The notes beneath the pieces were generated by a model. It was not told where the DNA came from and did no database searches. It saw only the letters and a program-made list of their open reading frames with translations. DNA of 8,299 bases from Clostridiales bacterium (GTDB lineage: Bacteria > Bacillota > Clostridia > Oscillospirales > Acutalibacteraceae). This document shows positions 1 through 6,281 of this stretch, piece after piece (positions within the stretch are counted from its first letter, which is position 1; each line of letters starts with the position of its first letter). Both the position numbers and the translations under genes were made by a program. Location of the stretch: positions 1 through 8,299 of the forward strand of contig JAHZES010000088.1 in NCBI GenBank assembly GCA_019421725.1. The letters are read 5' to 3'.

Positions 1-1
1 C

Positions 2-124
2 GGGAGCTCAACAATGGAGGAAAGTATTCGCAGGGGAATTCGCTGGGCAGAGGTGCGCGGCCGTATTCGCCGAGAGGATGGACGCCTGATCATCAACGAA
101 GAAAGCGGATCATCGTTAGAATAA
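2..124 (+). CDS. C-terminal tail of an unrecognised protein (5' end outside window)
   Basis: An open frame enters from the left edge and stops with TAA at 122-124, giving 40 residues. The tail is rich in arginine and glutamate (it includes IRWAEVRGRIRRED) and ends in a Ser/Glu stretch. It has no motif I recognise. I chose this frame because its stop lies 14 bp before a strong terminator on the same strand. The other two plus frames either stop earlier, around 87, or run through the terminator. An in-frame ATG at 17 has no ribosome binding site, so a longer gene cut by the window edge is more likely than a 36-residue protein. The function is unknown. Confidence 0.45.
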   Translation, partial: GSSTMEESIRRGIRWAEVRGRIRREDGRLIINEESGSSLE

Positions 125-138
125 CGGTAAATAGAGCA

Positions 139-184
139 GCGCGCCCCATGCCCGCAGAGACGGGTTTGGGGCGCGCCGTTTTTG
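139..184 (+). terminator. Rho-independent terminator, nested GC-rich hairpin
   Basis: Outer arms GCGCGCCCC (139-147) and GGGGCGCGC (168-176) pair perfectly over 9 bp. Inside them CCCG (151-154) pairs with CGGG (161-164). A GTTTTTG run follows from 178. It ends the plus-strand gene that stops at 124. The minus-strand side carries only a weak T-run, so service to the convergent GGDEF gene (ending at 229) is possible but less sure. Confidence 0.85.
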
Positions 185-228
185 TTCTGATGAAGGGTCG
201 GTCAAAGCTTCGCAAGACCGTCTCAAAA

Positions 229-1926
229 TCAAAGAAGACTGCTTGTATTTGATATGGACGCAGCTGTTTCGGCAGACTGTTTGTCGTGATACATTCGGGT
301 GTCGGCGAGCTGCAGAAGATCATCGACGGTGCCAATAAAATCCGGTTCGCTGTTGGAGGCACAGCCAATGGCGACACTGAGCGGAACGGCGTTTTGCTGA
401 TTATTCTGCTCAAGCAGCGAATGAAAGAAAGATAGACAGGCAGACGTTTCTTTCCGGCTTAGTCCGGTAAAGACCGTAACAAATTCATCGCCGCCGATGC
501 GGTATGTTTTTGCGCAGCTGTCAAAGGCGGTGTGCAGGCAATCTGCCAACCGACAAATTAAATGGTCTCCTTCACTGTGACCGAAAGAATCGTTTGTTTC
601 TTTCAAATTATTTAAGTCAAACAGAAAAAAGGTGACGATGGTGCATGGCTCCTGTTTTAGATCTGTTAGCTTCTGTTCAAAGGAGGCGCGGTTGCCTAAT
701 TCTGTCATCCAATCGGTATAGGCGCAGCGTTTATAAAATTCCGCCCGAACGACCTTTTTCTGCATGGCAAATGCACGCCGAGTCATTTCCAGAACAAGAA
801 CCAGGATAAAAAGAAGGATTCCGACGAAGACGATATTAGGGTAATAACTGTACCCACGCCAATAACTGCTGAGTGAGAAAGCGGCAGAAATACAGAGAAC
901 GATGGTTGCATACAGCATATTTTTTACGGCGCGGTTATGCCGTTCGCGCCAGCAGATGATAAGCGCAAGGATCAAGTTGGACAGAAGAGGCAGGTGAGAA
1001 ATTTCCTCGGCTTCGTTAAAATCCAACACATCAAAAATGTAGCAGATCAGGCGGAAGAAAGCATATAGACATTGGATCCATTCACCCAGACTCAAAATTT
1101 TACTGTATTCAGGACAGGCCTGTTTCAGGAGCAATAGAAACGGAACAGGAAGCAGAAGAAAAGCCAGGTTGGCTAAAATATAACTGACAGCTTTGTTGTC
1201 CGATAAAAATTGAAGCAAAAGCGTTTCAGTGGCAAGCCAAACGGCAACCAGCAGCACACCGCAGCCAAGAGCGAAAAAGGAAGCAAACGGCAAATGCCGT
1301 ATCGCCCGAACGGTTGAAGCAATCAACAGCCCTGCGGCGATCAACAGCAGAAGCGTGCAAATGAGAATAGACAGTGCCTTTTTCTGAAAAAGCGAAAGAA
1401 TAACAGAGTCGTGCGAACCGAGCTGTGGAGCAGAAATGGTTCCCAGAGCGTTTGGATCCTGCGGAGAAAGCTCCAGGCGGAGAATGGTATCGTTTGAAAT
1501 GTTCAGGTCGACCAGATTTTCGATAGAGCCAAATGATTTTCCGAAGGAGGAGGACTGGTGGTAGCCGTACTCAAAGGAAAGAATGTCATCGGCATAAAGG
1601 CGAATTTTCAAGTTTTTTGTTCTGAAGAAAAGACAAATAGCGCCATTTTTCGTGTCGGATGCAGAGAGTTCAGCCGTTAGTACGGCAGAGCCGGTGAGGA
1701 AAAGCGTTTTTTTCTTAGTAAACGGTTTTTGTGGAAAAGAATTTTCTGAATCCTCCCAAACCCAGCCTTCGCTGAAATCCGAAAGGGAGTTTGCAACAAT
1801 TCGTGTATGATCCAGCCGAAAAGTAGAAGCAGCAAAAACAGACGCACCACAGCCTAATAAAATGCAGAACAAAAACAGCACAGTCAGACTGTGCTGTTTC
1901 AAAAAAGTACGTAAACGCTGTGCCAT
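229..1926 (-). CDS. Membrane diguanylate cyclase with extracellular sensor, 7-TM region and GGDEF domain
   Basis: This 565-residue protein should make cyclic di-GMP from two GTP at the inner face of the membrane. Residues about 14-33 are a signal or anchor helix. About 34-180 form an extracellular region (with CLFFRTKNLKIRLYADD and a FGKSFGS turn) resembling the outer domains of 7TMR-DISM receptors. Seven hydrophobic segments lie between about 183 and 380. The cytoplasmic GGDEF domain starts near 400 with TDWMTELGNR. It keeps the metal-binding Asp437 (FLFDLNN), the TND and FGH motifs, the intact signature GGDEF at 478-482, and the closing AIG and ADTRMY motifs. The usual product-inhibition site RxxD, five residues before GGDEF, is DSCA here (469-472), so feedback control is probably absent. 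An AAGGAG site (1933-1938) lies 6 nt before the ATG. It is the last gene of the MFS-phosphodiesterase operon, 26 bp after its neighbour. Cyclase activity is inferred from motifs; the ligand is unknown. Confidence 0.93.
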   Translation of the reverse strand: MAQRLRTFLKQHSLTVLFLFCILLGCGASVFAASTFRLDHTRIVANSLSDFSEGWVWEDSENSFPQKPFTKKKTLFLTGSAVLTAELSASDTKNGAICLFFRTKNLKIRLYADDILSFEYGYHQSSSFGKSFGSIENLVDLNISNDTILRLELSPQDPNALGTISAPQLGSHDSVILSLFQKKALSILICTLLLLIAAGLLIASTVRAIRHLPFASFFALGCGVLLVAVWLATETLLLQFLSDNKAVSYILANLAFLLLPVPFLLLLKQACPEYSKILSLGEWIQCLYAFFRLICYIFDVLDFNEAEEISHLPLLSNLILALIICWRERHNRAVKNMLYATIVLCISAAFSLSSYWRGYSYYPNIVFVGILLFILVLVLEMTRRAFAMQKKVVRAEFYKRCAYTDWMTELGNRASFEQKLTDLKQEPCTIVTFFLFDLNNLKETNDSFGHSEGDHLICRLADCLHTAFDSCAKTYRIGGDEFVTVFTGLSRKETSACLSFFHSLLEQNNQQNAVPLSVAIGCASNSEPDFIGTVDDLLQLADTRMYHDKQSAETAASISNTSSLL

Positions 1927-1952
1927 GCGGCGCTCCTTTCCATCTGATCCTC

Positions 1953-2819
1953 TTAAGACGGTTCCTCCGGCTGTTTGTCGGAAAAATGTCTGGAAGAAGG
2001 AGAAAAGTGTTCAAAAATTCCGATTGCCTGCTCCGCATGTGCCGTCCGAAGCTCTTCCGGAGAATGGAGAGTCCAATATACACGCTGCGCATGGAGTCGG
2101 TCGCAGCAGATTCGAAGAGCCAAACGCTGTCTGTGGGAAAAGCGGTAAGCGATAAAATCCGGACGGGCCAGAAAATTGGAAAGAAGATTTCCGCAGAAAA
2201 ATCCGACAGCCGGAGAAAGCGATTTTGACTGAATGTAATTTTCGGCCAGTTGACCGCGGATAACAGCCGGCCGGTTCTTTTTAAACCATTGAACGATCAG
2301 GGGATGAAAGGATTCTATGCAGAAGGCGCCGCAATAACCGTCCAACAGCTTAGCGGCCATTTCGCAGAGAAGCCGCTTTTGATGATAGTGCTTGATTTCC
2401 ACAATCAAAGGGGTGCGTCCGTTTACCAGGGCCAGAATATCAGAAAACAACGGAATTCGTTCATCGCTGTTGGCCAGCGGAATTTCCTGCAGCTGCTGAA
2501 AGGTGAATTCATACAGCGGACGGTCGATTCCACAGACACGCTTCAGAGTGGCATCATGAAAAACGACAATCTGATGGTCTGCAGTCAGCTGAATATCCAA
2601 CTCGATTCCATAGCCGTTTTCAACAGCACGGCGGAATGCCGGCAGACTGTTTTCGGGAATGGACTGATCGGCAGTAAACAGTCCCCGGTGTGCATAGTCG
2701 TAACCGAGCAGTGGCATCAGATCCGGTTTGTTTTTCCGGGGAGCGATCATCCAGAGCACAAGCAGCAACAAGGCGACGACAACGGCTATTATAATAAGAA
2801 CAATGATCAAGGTATGCAT
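1953..2819 (-). CDS. Membrane-anchored glycerophosphodiester phosphodiesterase (GDPD family)
   Basis: This 288-residue enzyme is expected to hydrolyse glycerophosphodiesters to sn-glycerol 3-phosphate and an alcohol. Related enzymes can also act on lysolipids or teichoic-acid-type polymers. Residues about 3-26 form a single hydrophobic anchor, probably placing the catalytic domain outside the membrane. GDPD landmarks are in order: HRG (44-46), PENS (55-58), the metal-binding pair E73 and D75 in ELDIQLTAD, HD at 88-89, and the acidic EIK at 141-143. A late YWTLHSPEEL segment matches the family's usual C-terminal strand. The longest frame begins with GTG at 2822, but GGGAG (2827-2831) is only 4 nt from it and 7 nt from the ATG at 2819, so I use the ATG. 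The gene starts 17 bp after the MFS stop and ends 26 bp before the GGDEF gene, so the three are probably co-transcribed. Family assignment is firm; the substrate is not known. Confidence 0.93.
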   Translation of the reverse strand: MHTLIIVLIIIAVVVALLLLVLWMIAPRKNKPDLMPLLGYDYAHRGLFTADQSIPENSLPAFRRAVENGYGIELDIQLTADHQIVVFHDATLKRVCGIDRPLYEFTFQQLQEIPLANSDERIPLFSDILALVNGRTPLIVEIKHYHQKRLLCEMAAKLLDGYCGAFCIESFHPLIVQWFKKNRPAVIRGQLAENYIQSKSLSPAVGFFCGNLLSNFLARPDFIAYRFSHRQRLALRICCDRLHAQRVYWTLHSPEELRTAHAEQAIGIFEHFSPSSRHFSDKQPEEPS

Positions 2820-2826
2820 CACGAAG

Positions 2827-2834
2827 CTCCCTTT
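2827..2834 (-). promoter_or_regulatory. Ribosome binding site that decides the phosphodiesterase start
   Basis: The minus strand reads AAAGGGAG here, entirely inside the gap after the MFS stop codon. It is 4 nt from the GTG at 2822 and 7 nt from the ATG at 2819, which favours the ATG. Confidence 0.7.
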
Positions 2835-2836
2835 CG

Positions 2837-4123
2837 TTAGTCCGGTGTATCAAAGGCTTCCAGTTTGCTTTTGGGCGGCAGAGGCTTGCTGTCCCCGTGG
2901 CGAACCTGGGTCATGGTGAAGAAAGAGATTGCGACACAGGCTGCGGCGTAAGGGAAAAGCGTTCCGTAGCCAATGTGGTCGAGCAGGACGCCCGACAGGA
3001 TCGGCGTAACAATTTGCGCCGCCATGGAAAATGTGTAATAGAAACCGGTAAAGCGGCCAACATCGCTGCCATGTCCCATTTCGACGACCATCGGATAGGA
3101 ATTGACGTTGATAAAAGCCCAGGCAACGCCGACCAGAGCAAACATGATATTGATAGCGGGATGGTAGGCCTTTACCAATGCGCCGGCTCCAAAGCAAAGA
3201 GCCAGTAAAGTAACGCCAGCAAGGATGGTTTTTTTGCGTCCGAATCGGGTAGCGATCCAGCCGACCGGAATATAAGAAGCGACGGCGGCAACGGTTGCAA
3301 CCATCAGACAATTGGCAAACCCGCCGCCCTCCATTTCCCATTGAATTTGAGCATAACGGGAAAAGGCAGTGGTCACCGCGTTATAGCCCATAAACCAGAA
3401 CGCAACGGAAGCCAGCAGAAAAATCATACTGCGGCGGACCTCCGGCGCCAGCTTTGCTTTTTTTGCGGGGGTGTCCGACGGTGCAGGATCCGTGGGCTCT
3501 TCGCCGTTTTGAGCGGCCGCTTCCGCAGCGGCCTGGTTTTCGCGTACCGTGCAGGCCAAAACGGCAACGGAAACGACCATAATAGCTGCAACACACGCAA
3601 ACAGCGGAATGTAGTCCGGAGCGTTTCCGGTAGGAACCAGAATGCGGATTAGTGCAAGCGTGATCACTCCGCCTACGGCGCCCATCAGATTAATAATTGC
3701 ATTTGCACGGGAACGAAGAGGCTTCGGCGTTACATCAGGCATCAGAGCGACGGCAGGGGAGCGGTAAAGCCCCATGGAAAGCAAGGTAAAGCCAAGCGCA
3801 ACAATAAATAGAGCAAGTGTCCGGTAGTGATCCGCCACAGGGATCAGCATCATGGCGACAACCGCACATCCGGTTCCAATCAAAATAAACGGCATCCGGC
3901 GTCCCAATCGGGTGGAAGTCCGGTCCGAGAGCGCACCGAACAGCGGTAAAAGAAAAATCGCCAACACATTATCCATGGCCATTACAACACCGGAAACCGT
4001 GTCGCTGACCGCAAACGTGTTTTTCAGGACCAACGGGACAATGCTGTCATACAACTGCCAGAACGAGCAGATCGATAAGAACGCAAGACCAACCAGAATC
4101 GTGCGTTTTGTGTTCAGCTTCAT
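2837..4123 (-). CDS. MFS transporter, GPH/SLC45-like permease
   Basis: This 428-residue integral membrane protein has about twelve hydrophobic segments in two halves. A charged, Ala/Pro-rich cytoplasmic loop lies between them (around REN to KKAKLAPEVRRS). The MFS loop 2-3 signature is seen at about 63-80 as GALSDRTSTRLGRRMPFI, and its second-half counterpart as GWIATRFGRKKTI. The extended SDRTxxRLGRRxPFI form resembles the GPH/SLC45 sugar-cation symporters, so an oligosaccharide or glycoside is a plausible substrate; this is inference. The longest frame starts with GTG at 4135, but that codon overlaps the AGGAG site (4135-4139) and cannot be used with it. The ATG at 4123 (11 nt spacing) is preferred; a GTG at 4129 (5 nt) is the alternative. 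It is the first gene of the operon, with a promoter at 4181-4209, and may supply substrate for the phosphodiesterase downstream. Confidence 0.9.
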   Translation of the reverse strand: MKLNTKRTILVGLAFLSICSFWQLYDSIVPLVLKNTFAVSDTVSGVVMAMDNVLAIFLLPLFGALSDRTSTRLGRRMPFILIGTGCAVVAMMLIPVADHYRTLALFIVALGFTLLSMGLYRSPAVALMPDVTPKPLRSRANAIINLMGAVGGVITLALIRILVPTGNAPDYIPLFACVAAIMVVSVAVLACTVRENQAAAEAAAQNGEEPTDPAPSDTPAKKAKLAPEVRRSMIFLLASVAFWFMGYNAVTTAFSRYAQIQWEMEGGGFANCLMVATVAAVASYIPVGWIATRFGRKKTILAGVTLLALCFGAGALVKAYHPAINIMFALVGVAWAFINVNSYPMVVEMGHGSDVGRFTGFYYTFSMAAQIVTPILSGVLLDHIGYGTLFPYAAACVAISFFTMTQVRHGDSKPLPPKSKLEAFDTPD

Positions 4124-4134
4124 AAGCACAGACA

Positions 4135-4140
4135 CTCCTT
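4135..4140 (-). promoter_or_regulatory. Ribosome binding site of the MFS gene
   Basis: AAGGAG on the minus strand. It overlaps the most upstream possible GTG start and so rules that start out. The ATG at 4123 or the GTG at 4129 remain. Confidence 0.75.
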
Positions 4141-4180
4141 TGCATCAAGTCGTGTGGGGCACGGCAAATTAGCTCAATTT

Positions 4181-4209
4181 ATTTTACCATAGGTTTGCAG
4201 CTACTTCAA
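4181..4209 (-). promoter_or_regulatory. Sigma-A type promoter of the MFS-GDPD-GGDEF operon
   Basis: Read on the minus strand, TTGAAG (4204-4209) is followed after exactly 17 bp by TAAAAT (4181-4186). The predicted start of transcription, near 4174, leaves a leader of about 50 nt before the MFS ATG. An A/T tract lies upstream at 4221-4234. No extended operator is obvious. Confidence 0.75.
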
Positions 4210-4220
4210 TCGGAAACAGC

Positions 4221-4234
4221 TTTTTTTTAAAAAA
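4221..4234. other. T8A6 tract between two divergent promoters
   Basis: Eight T followed by six A sit between the two divergent -35 boxes (4204-4209 and 4265-4270). Such tracts can act as UP elements for RNA polymerase alpha subunits or mark intrinsic DNA bends. Function here is inferred from position alone. Confidence 0.35.
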
Positions 4235-4264
4235 GTACCGGTTGTAAATTTTATGTTACTTCTC

Positions 4265-4293
4265 TTGAAATCCGGTAAATAATTTGATATTAT
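4265..4293 (+). promoter_or_regulatory. Sigma-A type promoter of the rhomboid-like/cupin operon
   Basis: TTGAAA (4265-4270), 17 bp, TATTAT (4288-4293). Transcription should begin near 4300, so an ATG at 4294 that extends the downstream frame lies outside the transcript and cannot be the start. Confidence 0.8.
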
Positions 4294-4341
4294 ATGAACA
4301 AATTCGGACCGATGTTTAACGGAAAGGCATGGTGCCCCAAA

Positions 4342-4989
4342 ATGAATTTGCTGAACAAGTTGGAACGCAAAATCGGCAGACTGGCGATCCCTCATCTGAT
4401 GTTTTTTATTTGCGGCGGAATGCTGATCGTTTTTTTGACGGATTATCTGCTTCCCCAGGCAGGGCTGGGCGGTTTGCTGGCGCTTGATATGGCGAAAGTG
4501 GCGCAGGGAGAGGTTTGGCGGCTGATCACGTTTATTTTTTCTCCGGTGGATACTTCTCCGTTGTGGATCCTTTTCAGTCTGTATTTTTATTGTATGATCG
4601 GCGAAGCACTGGAACGCGAATGGGGAACCTTCCGCTTTTGCCTGTTTTACCTTACGGGAATGATCGGCGCCATCCTGGCGGCGCTTTTGACAGGCTACGG
4701 CTTTAACGCTTACCTCAATCTTTCGCTTTTTTTGGCGTTTGCATTTTTTTATCCCGATTTTCAGCTGATGCTTTTCTTCTTTGTTCCCATAAAGGTGAAG
4801 TACCTTGCTGTTTTTGACATTGTGCTGACGGTGTATTCTCTGGTAGTTGGCAGCTGGAGCGTGCGCGTTTCGATCGTTTTTTCGCTGCTGAATGTGGTGC
4901 TGTATTTTGGAGGCTACCTTCTGAAGCATTTTCGTCAATGGCTTTCTTTTCGTAAAACGCGGAGTAATTTCCGTAAATATATGAAATAG
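4342..4989 (+). CDS. Rhomboid-fold membrane protein lacking protease residues
   Basis: This 215-residue protein has about six hydrophobic segments. Rhomboid-family landmarks include EVWRLITFIFSP (57-68), the long amphipathic LYFYCMIGEALEREWGTFRF stretch, and the YLTGMIGA helix. Where an active rhomboid carries GxSG followed by a P-containing helix, this one reads NAYLNLSLFLAFAFFYP (122-138). The last helix (SLLNVVLYFGGYLL) has no histidine. The only two histidines are at 18 and 196, outside the core, so the Ser-His dyad is absent and proteolysis is not expected. A conserved-looking FFFVPIKVKYLA segment follows. The start is ATG 4342; upstream in-frame ATGs at 4294 and 4312 lie before, or about 12 nt after, the predicted start of transcription. 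No well-spaced ribosome site is visible (GGAAAGG is 14 nt away), so the start is uncertain. The cupin gene follows by 29 bp. Role unknown, perhaps membrane-protein binding as in other inactive rhomboids. Confidence 0.82.
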   Translation: MNLLNKLERKIGRLAIPHLMFFICGGMLIVFLTDYLLPQAGLGGLLALDMAKVAQGEVWRLITFIFSPVDTSPLWILFSLYFYCMIGEALEREWGTFRFCLFYLTGMIGAILAALLTGYGFNAYLNLSLFLAFAFFYPDFQLMLFFFVPIKVKYLAVFDIVLTVYSLVVGSWSVRVSIVFSLLNVVLYFGGYLLKHFRQWLSFRKTRSNFRKYMK

Positions 4990-5018
4990 GAATTATTCTA
5001 TGGAAGGAAGGAAATTTT

Positions 5019-5345
5019 ATGTCAGTGGAACGAGTGGAGAATATGTGCGGCGGCAAAGGTCATGTATTGATCGAGCGGATCTTGGGGGAAAAAGAACTGA
5101 ACGGAAAATGCGGCTTATACGCCAAGGTGACGATTGAGCCGAATTGCAGCTTGGGATATCATGAACACCATCACGAAAGTGAGACCTACTACATTCTTTC
5201 CGGTCACGGCGCTTATGATGACAACGGAACGATTCGTCCGGTTGCGGCGGGGGATAAAACCTTTACGCCGGACGGCCACGGTCACGGCTTGACTAATACG
5301 GGAAGCGATGATTTGGTTTTTATGGCGCTGATTATTTTCGATTGA
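5019..5345 (+). CDS. Small single-domain cupin protein
   Basis: This 108-residue cytosolic beta-barrel protein fits both cupin motifs. Motif 1 has H48-x-H50, E55 and G62 within YHEHHHESETYYILSG. Motif 2 matches G(x)5PxG(x)2H(x)3N exactly, as G78, P84, G86, H89 and N93. H48, H50, E55 and H89 should bind one metal ion. Extra histidines at 51, 52 and 87 make the site unusually His-rich. Small cupins of this kind act as sugar-phosphate or other isomerases, dioxygenases or ligand sensors, and the sequence does not say which. A strong purine-rich site (GGAAGGAAGGAA) precedes the ATG. It lies 29 bp after the rhomboid-like gene, probably in the same transcript, and is followed by a terminator-like hairpin at 5396-5427. 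Confidence 0.93.
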   Translation: MSVERVENMCGGKGHVLIERILGEKELNGKCGLYAKVTIEPNCSLGYHEHHHESETYYILSGHGAYDDNGTIRPVAAGDKTFTPDGHGHGLTNTGSDDLVFMALIIFD

Positions 5346-5395
5346 TTACGGTATAGACCGGTTTATGGAAAAATTTTTCCGGCATACTGCAGCAG

Positions 5396-5427
5396 CCCCG
5401 GTGAATACTATCACCGGGGTGATTTTT
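5396..5427 (+). terminator. Hairpin with T-run after the cupin, also holding the next gene's RBS
   Basis: CCCCGGTGA (5396-5404) pairs perfectly with TCACCGGGG (5411-5419) around a 6-base loop (ATACTA). TGATTTTT follows, so it has the form of a Rho-independent terminator 50 bp after the cupin stop. The 3' arm runs into GGGGTGAT, a good match to the 16S rRNA 3' end, 4 nt before the ATG at 5428. The same stem could therefore limit both read-through and translation of the downstream small gene. Confidence 0.75.
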
Positions 5428-5601
5428 ATGGCAGACAGCGGATTTCCGCAGCTCGGTCTCTCTGCGCTGCTGGAACAGGATTTATCCAGCTACGAATATT
5501 TTCAGTCACTGCCGCGAGAGGTGCAGCGGAAGGTGGAAATGTGTGACGTTTCCTCTTTTGCGGAGCTGCAGTCCTATGCGGAGAGCTTTCGCAGAAGATA
5601 A
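5428..5601 (+). CDS. 57-residue hypothetical protein
   Basis: A small protein with no domain I recognise. It has no signal peptide or membrane segment and is soluble and mildly charged. Its core, YEYFQSLPREVQRKVEMCD, followed by SFAELQSYAESF, looks like two or three short amphipathic helices. The start is set by GGTGAT (5418-5423), 4 nt before the ATG at 5428. An upstream in-frame ATG at 5365 has no ribosome site and would code through the hairpin. The spacing and codon use look like a real gene. It could be read from the cupin transcript when the hairpin is passed; I see no separate promoter. A two-way terminator follows 30 bp after the stop. Confidence 0.65.
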   Translation: MADSGFPQLGLSALLEQDLSSYEYFQSLPREVQRKVEMCDVSSFAELQSYAESFRRR

Positions 5602-5631
5602 GGTTTATTTGACATCGAAAAGAACGGAAAG

Positions 5632-5684
5632 AAAAAACGGACTGCTTTTGCCGACAAGGCACAACGGTCCGTTTTGCTGTTTTT
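5632..5684. terminator. Bidirectional terminator between convergent units
   Basis: AAAACGGAC (5634-5642) pairs with GTCCGTTTT (5667-5675), and TGCC/GGCA form an inner stem. A T-run follows on the plus side (to 5684) and an A-run precedes it (a T-run on the minus strand). It ends the small plus-strand gene (stop 5601) and the minus-strand unit whose last stop is at 5683. Confidence 0.85.
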
Positions 5685-6255
5685 ATGGTTTGTTGCCGTG
5701 GAAACTGTTTTCTATCGTCGGGCTCTGCATTTCGGAAAAGGCTTGCAGCAGTTCGGCTGCTTGGCTGCGGAGCTTGCGATACGGTGCGGAGTTCAGCCGG
5801 ATAGCGGCATTGCGCAGTACCATGGTTTCCACCGGACAGGCAGGGTCTGCAAGCATTATATTGATGAGCATGCTTTGGATCACCTTTTCTTTGGGGCGAG
5901 AACTACCGCCAAGGCTTGCTGCCGCTGTGGCAGCGCCCAGCACGGCGCCGCCCAAATGGCTTTCTAATATCCCCTTATGAATCATGTATTTTTCGCCGTC
6001 CTGAATCAACTCAGCATCGGTCACATCTTCATAACGGTGTAAAATCAGGTTGTCGCAGTCGCGGGCAATGGTCCAACGGCGGTTTGCTTCATCTAACCAT
6101 AAGTCGCCGATTTTACGCGTAGGGGAGCAGTTTTCACGGGAAAAGGCCATTTCGGTGCGTTTCAGTAATGAGCGGCGGGCAAGCAGCGCTAAAATTCCTC
6201 CTGCGATACCCAGCAGGACGATGGCGCCGAGCACCCACCAGAACAGCGGATTCAT
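5683..6255 (-). CDS. Membrane-anchored conserved hypothetical protein with a glycine/alanine-rich hairpin
   Basis: This 190-residue protein has one N-terminal membrane helix (about 5-27) followed by a basic RRSLLKR stretch, so the rest is probably cytoplasmic. The body begins with DLWLDEANRRWTI, a beta-rich segment, then YEDVTDAELIQDGEKY (75-90), a glycine/alanine-rich run LGGAVLGAATAAASLGG (101-117) and a strand-rich C-terminal part. A YEDI-x-ELIEDG segment followed by a small-residue run and an IxLxL strand is familiar from the DUF4428-associated, SHOCT-like proteins of Firmicutes and their phages. I offer that as a tentative family link from memory. GGGGGGA lies 5-6 nt before the ATG. The gene starts 26 bp after the topoisomerase stop on the same strand, so it is probably co-transcribed with it. 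Function unknown. Confidence 0.82.
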   Translation of the reverse strand: MNPLFWWVLGAIVLLGIAGGILALLARRSLLKRTEMAFSRENCSPTRKIGDLWLDEANRRWTIARDCDNLILHRYEDVTDAELIQDGEKYMIHKGILESHLGGAVLGAATAAASLGGSSRPKEKVIQSMLINIMLADPACPVETMVLRNAAIRLNSAPYRKLRSQAAELLQAFSEMQSPTIENSFHGNKP

Positions 6256-6281
6256 ACGTGTCCCCCCTCTGTAATTCTGTA

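Noticed and set aside
199..220. CGGTC/GACCG inverted repeat downstream of the GGDEF gene as its terminator
   Set aside because: Only 5 bp with a 12-base loop and no T-run on the minus strand; too weak to call.
93..413. A minus-strand open frame overlapping the left terminator and the end of the GGDEF gene
   Set aside because: It codes through the terminator hairpin and overlaps the conserved C-terminus of the cyclase in another frame.
2250..2840. A plus-strand open frame (196 codons) opposite the phosphodiesterase
   Set aside because: The minus strand carries all GDPD motifs. The plus product has no domain and no ribosome site.
4201..4938. A minus-strand open frame (245 codons) opposite the rhomboid-like gene
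   Set aside because: Lys/Gln/His-rich composition typical of an antisense shadow. It overlaps both divergent promoters and has no ribosome site.
5365..5427. N-terminal extension of the 57-residue protein from an ATG at 5365
   Set aside because: No ribosome site, and it would translate through the terminator hairpin. The ATG at 5428 has a well-placed site.
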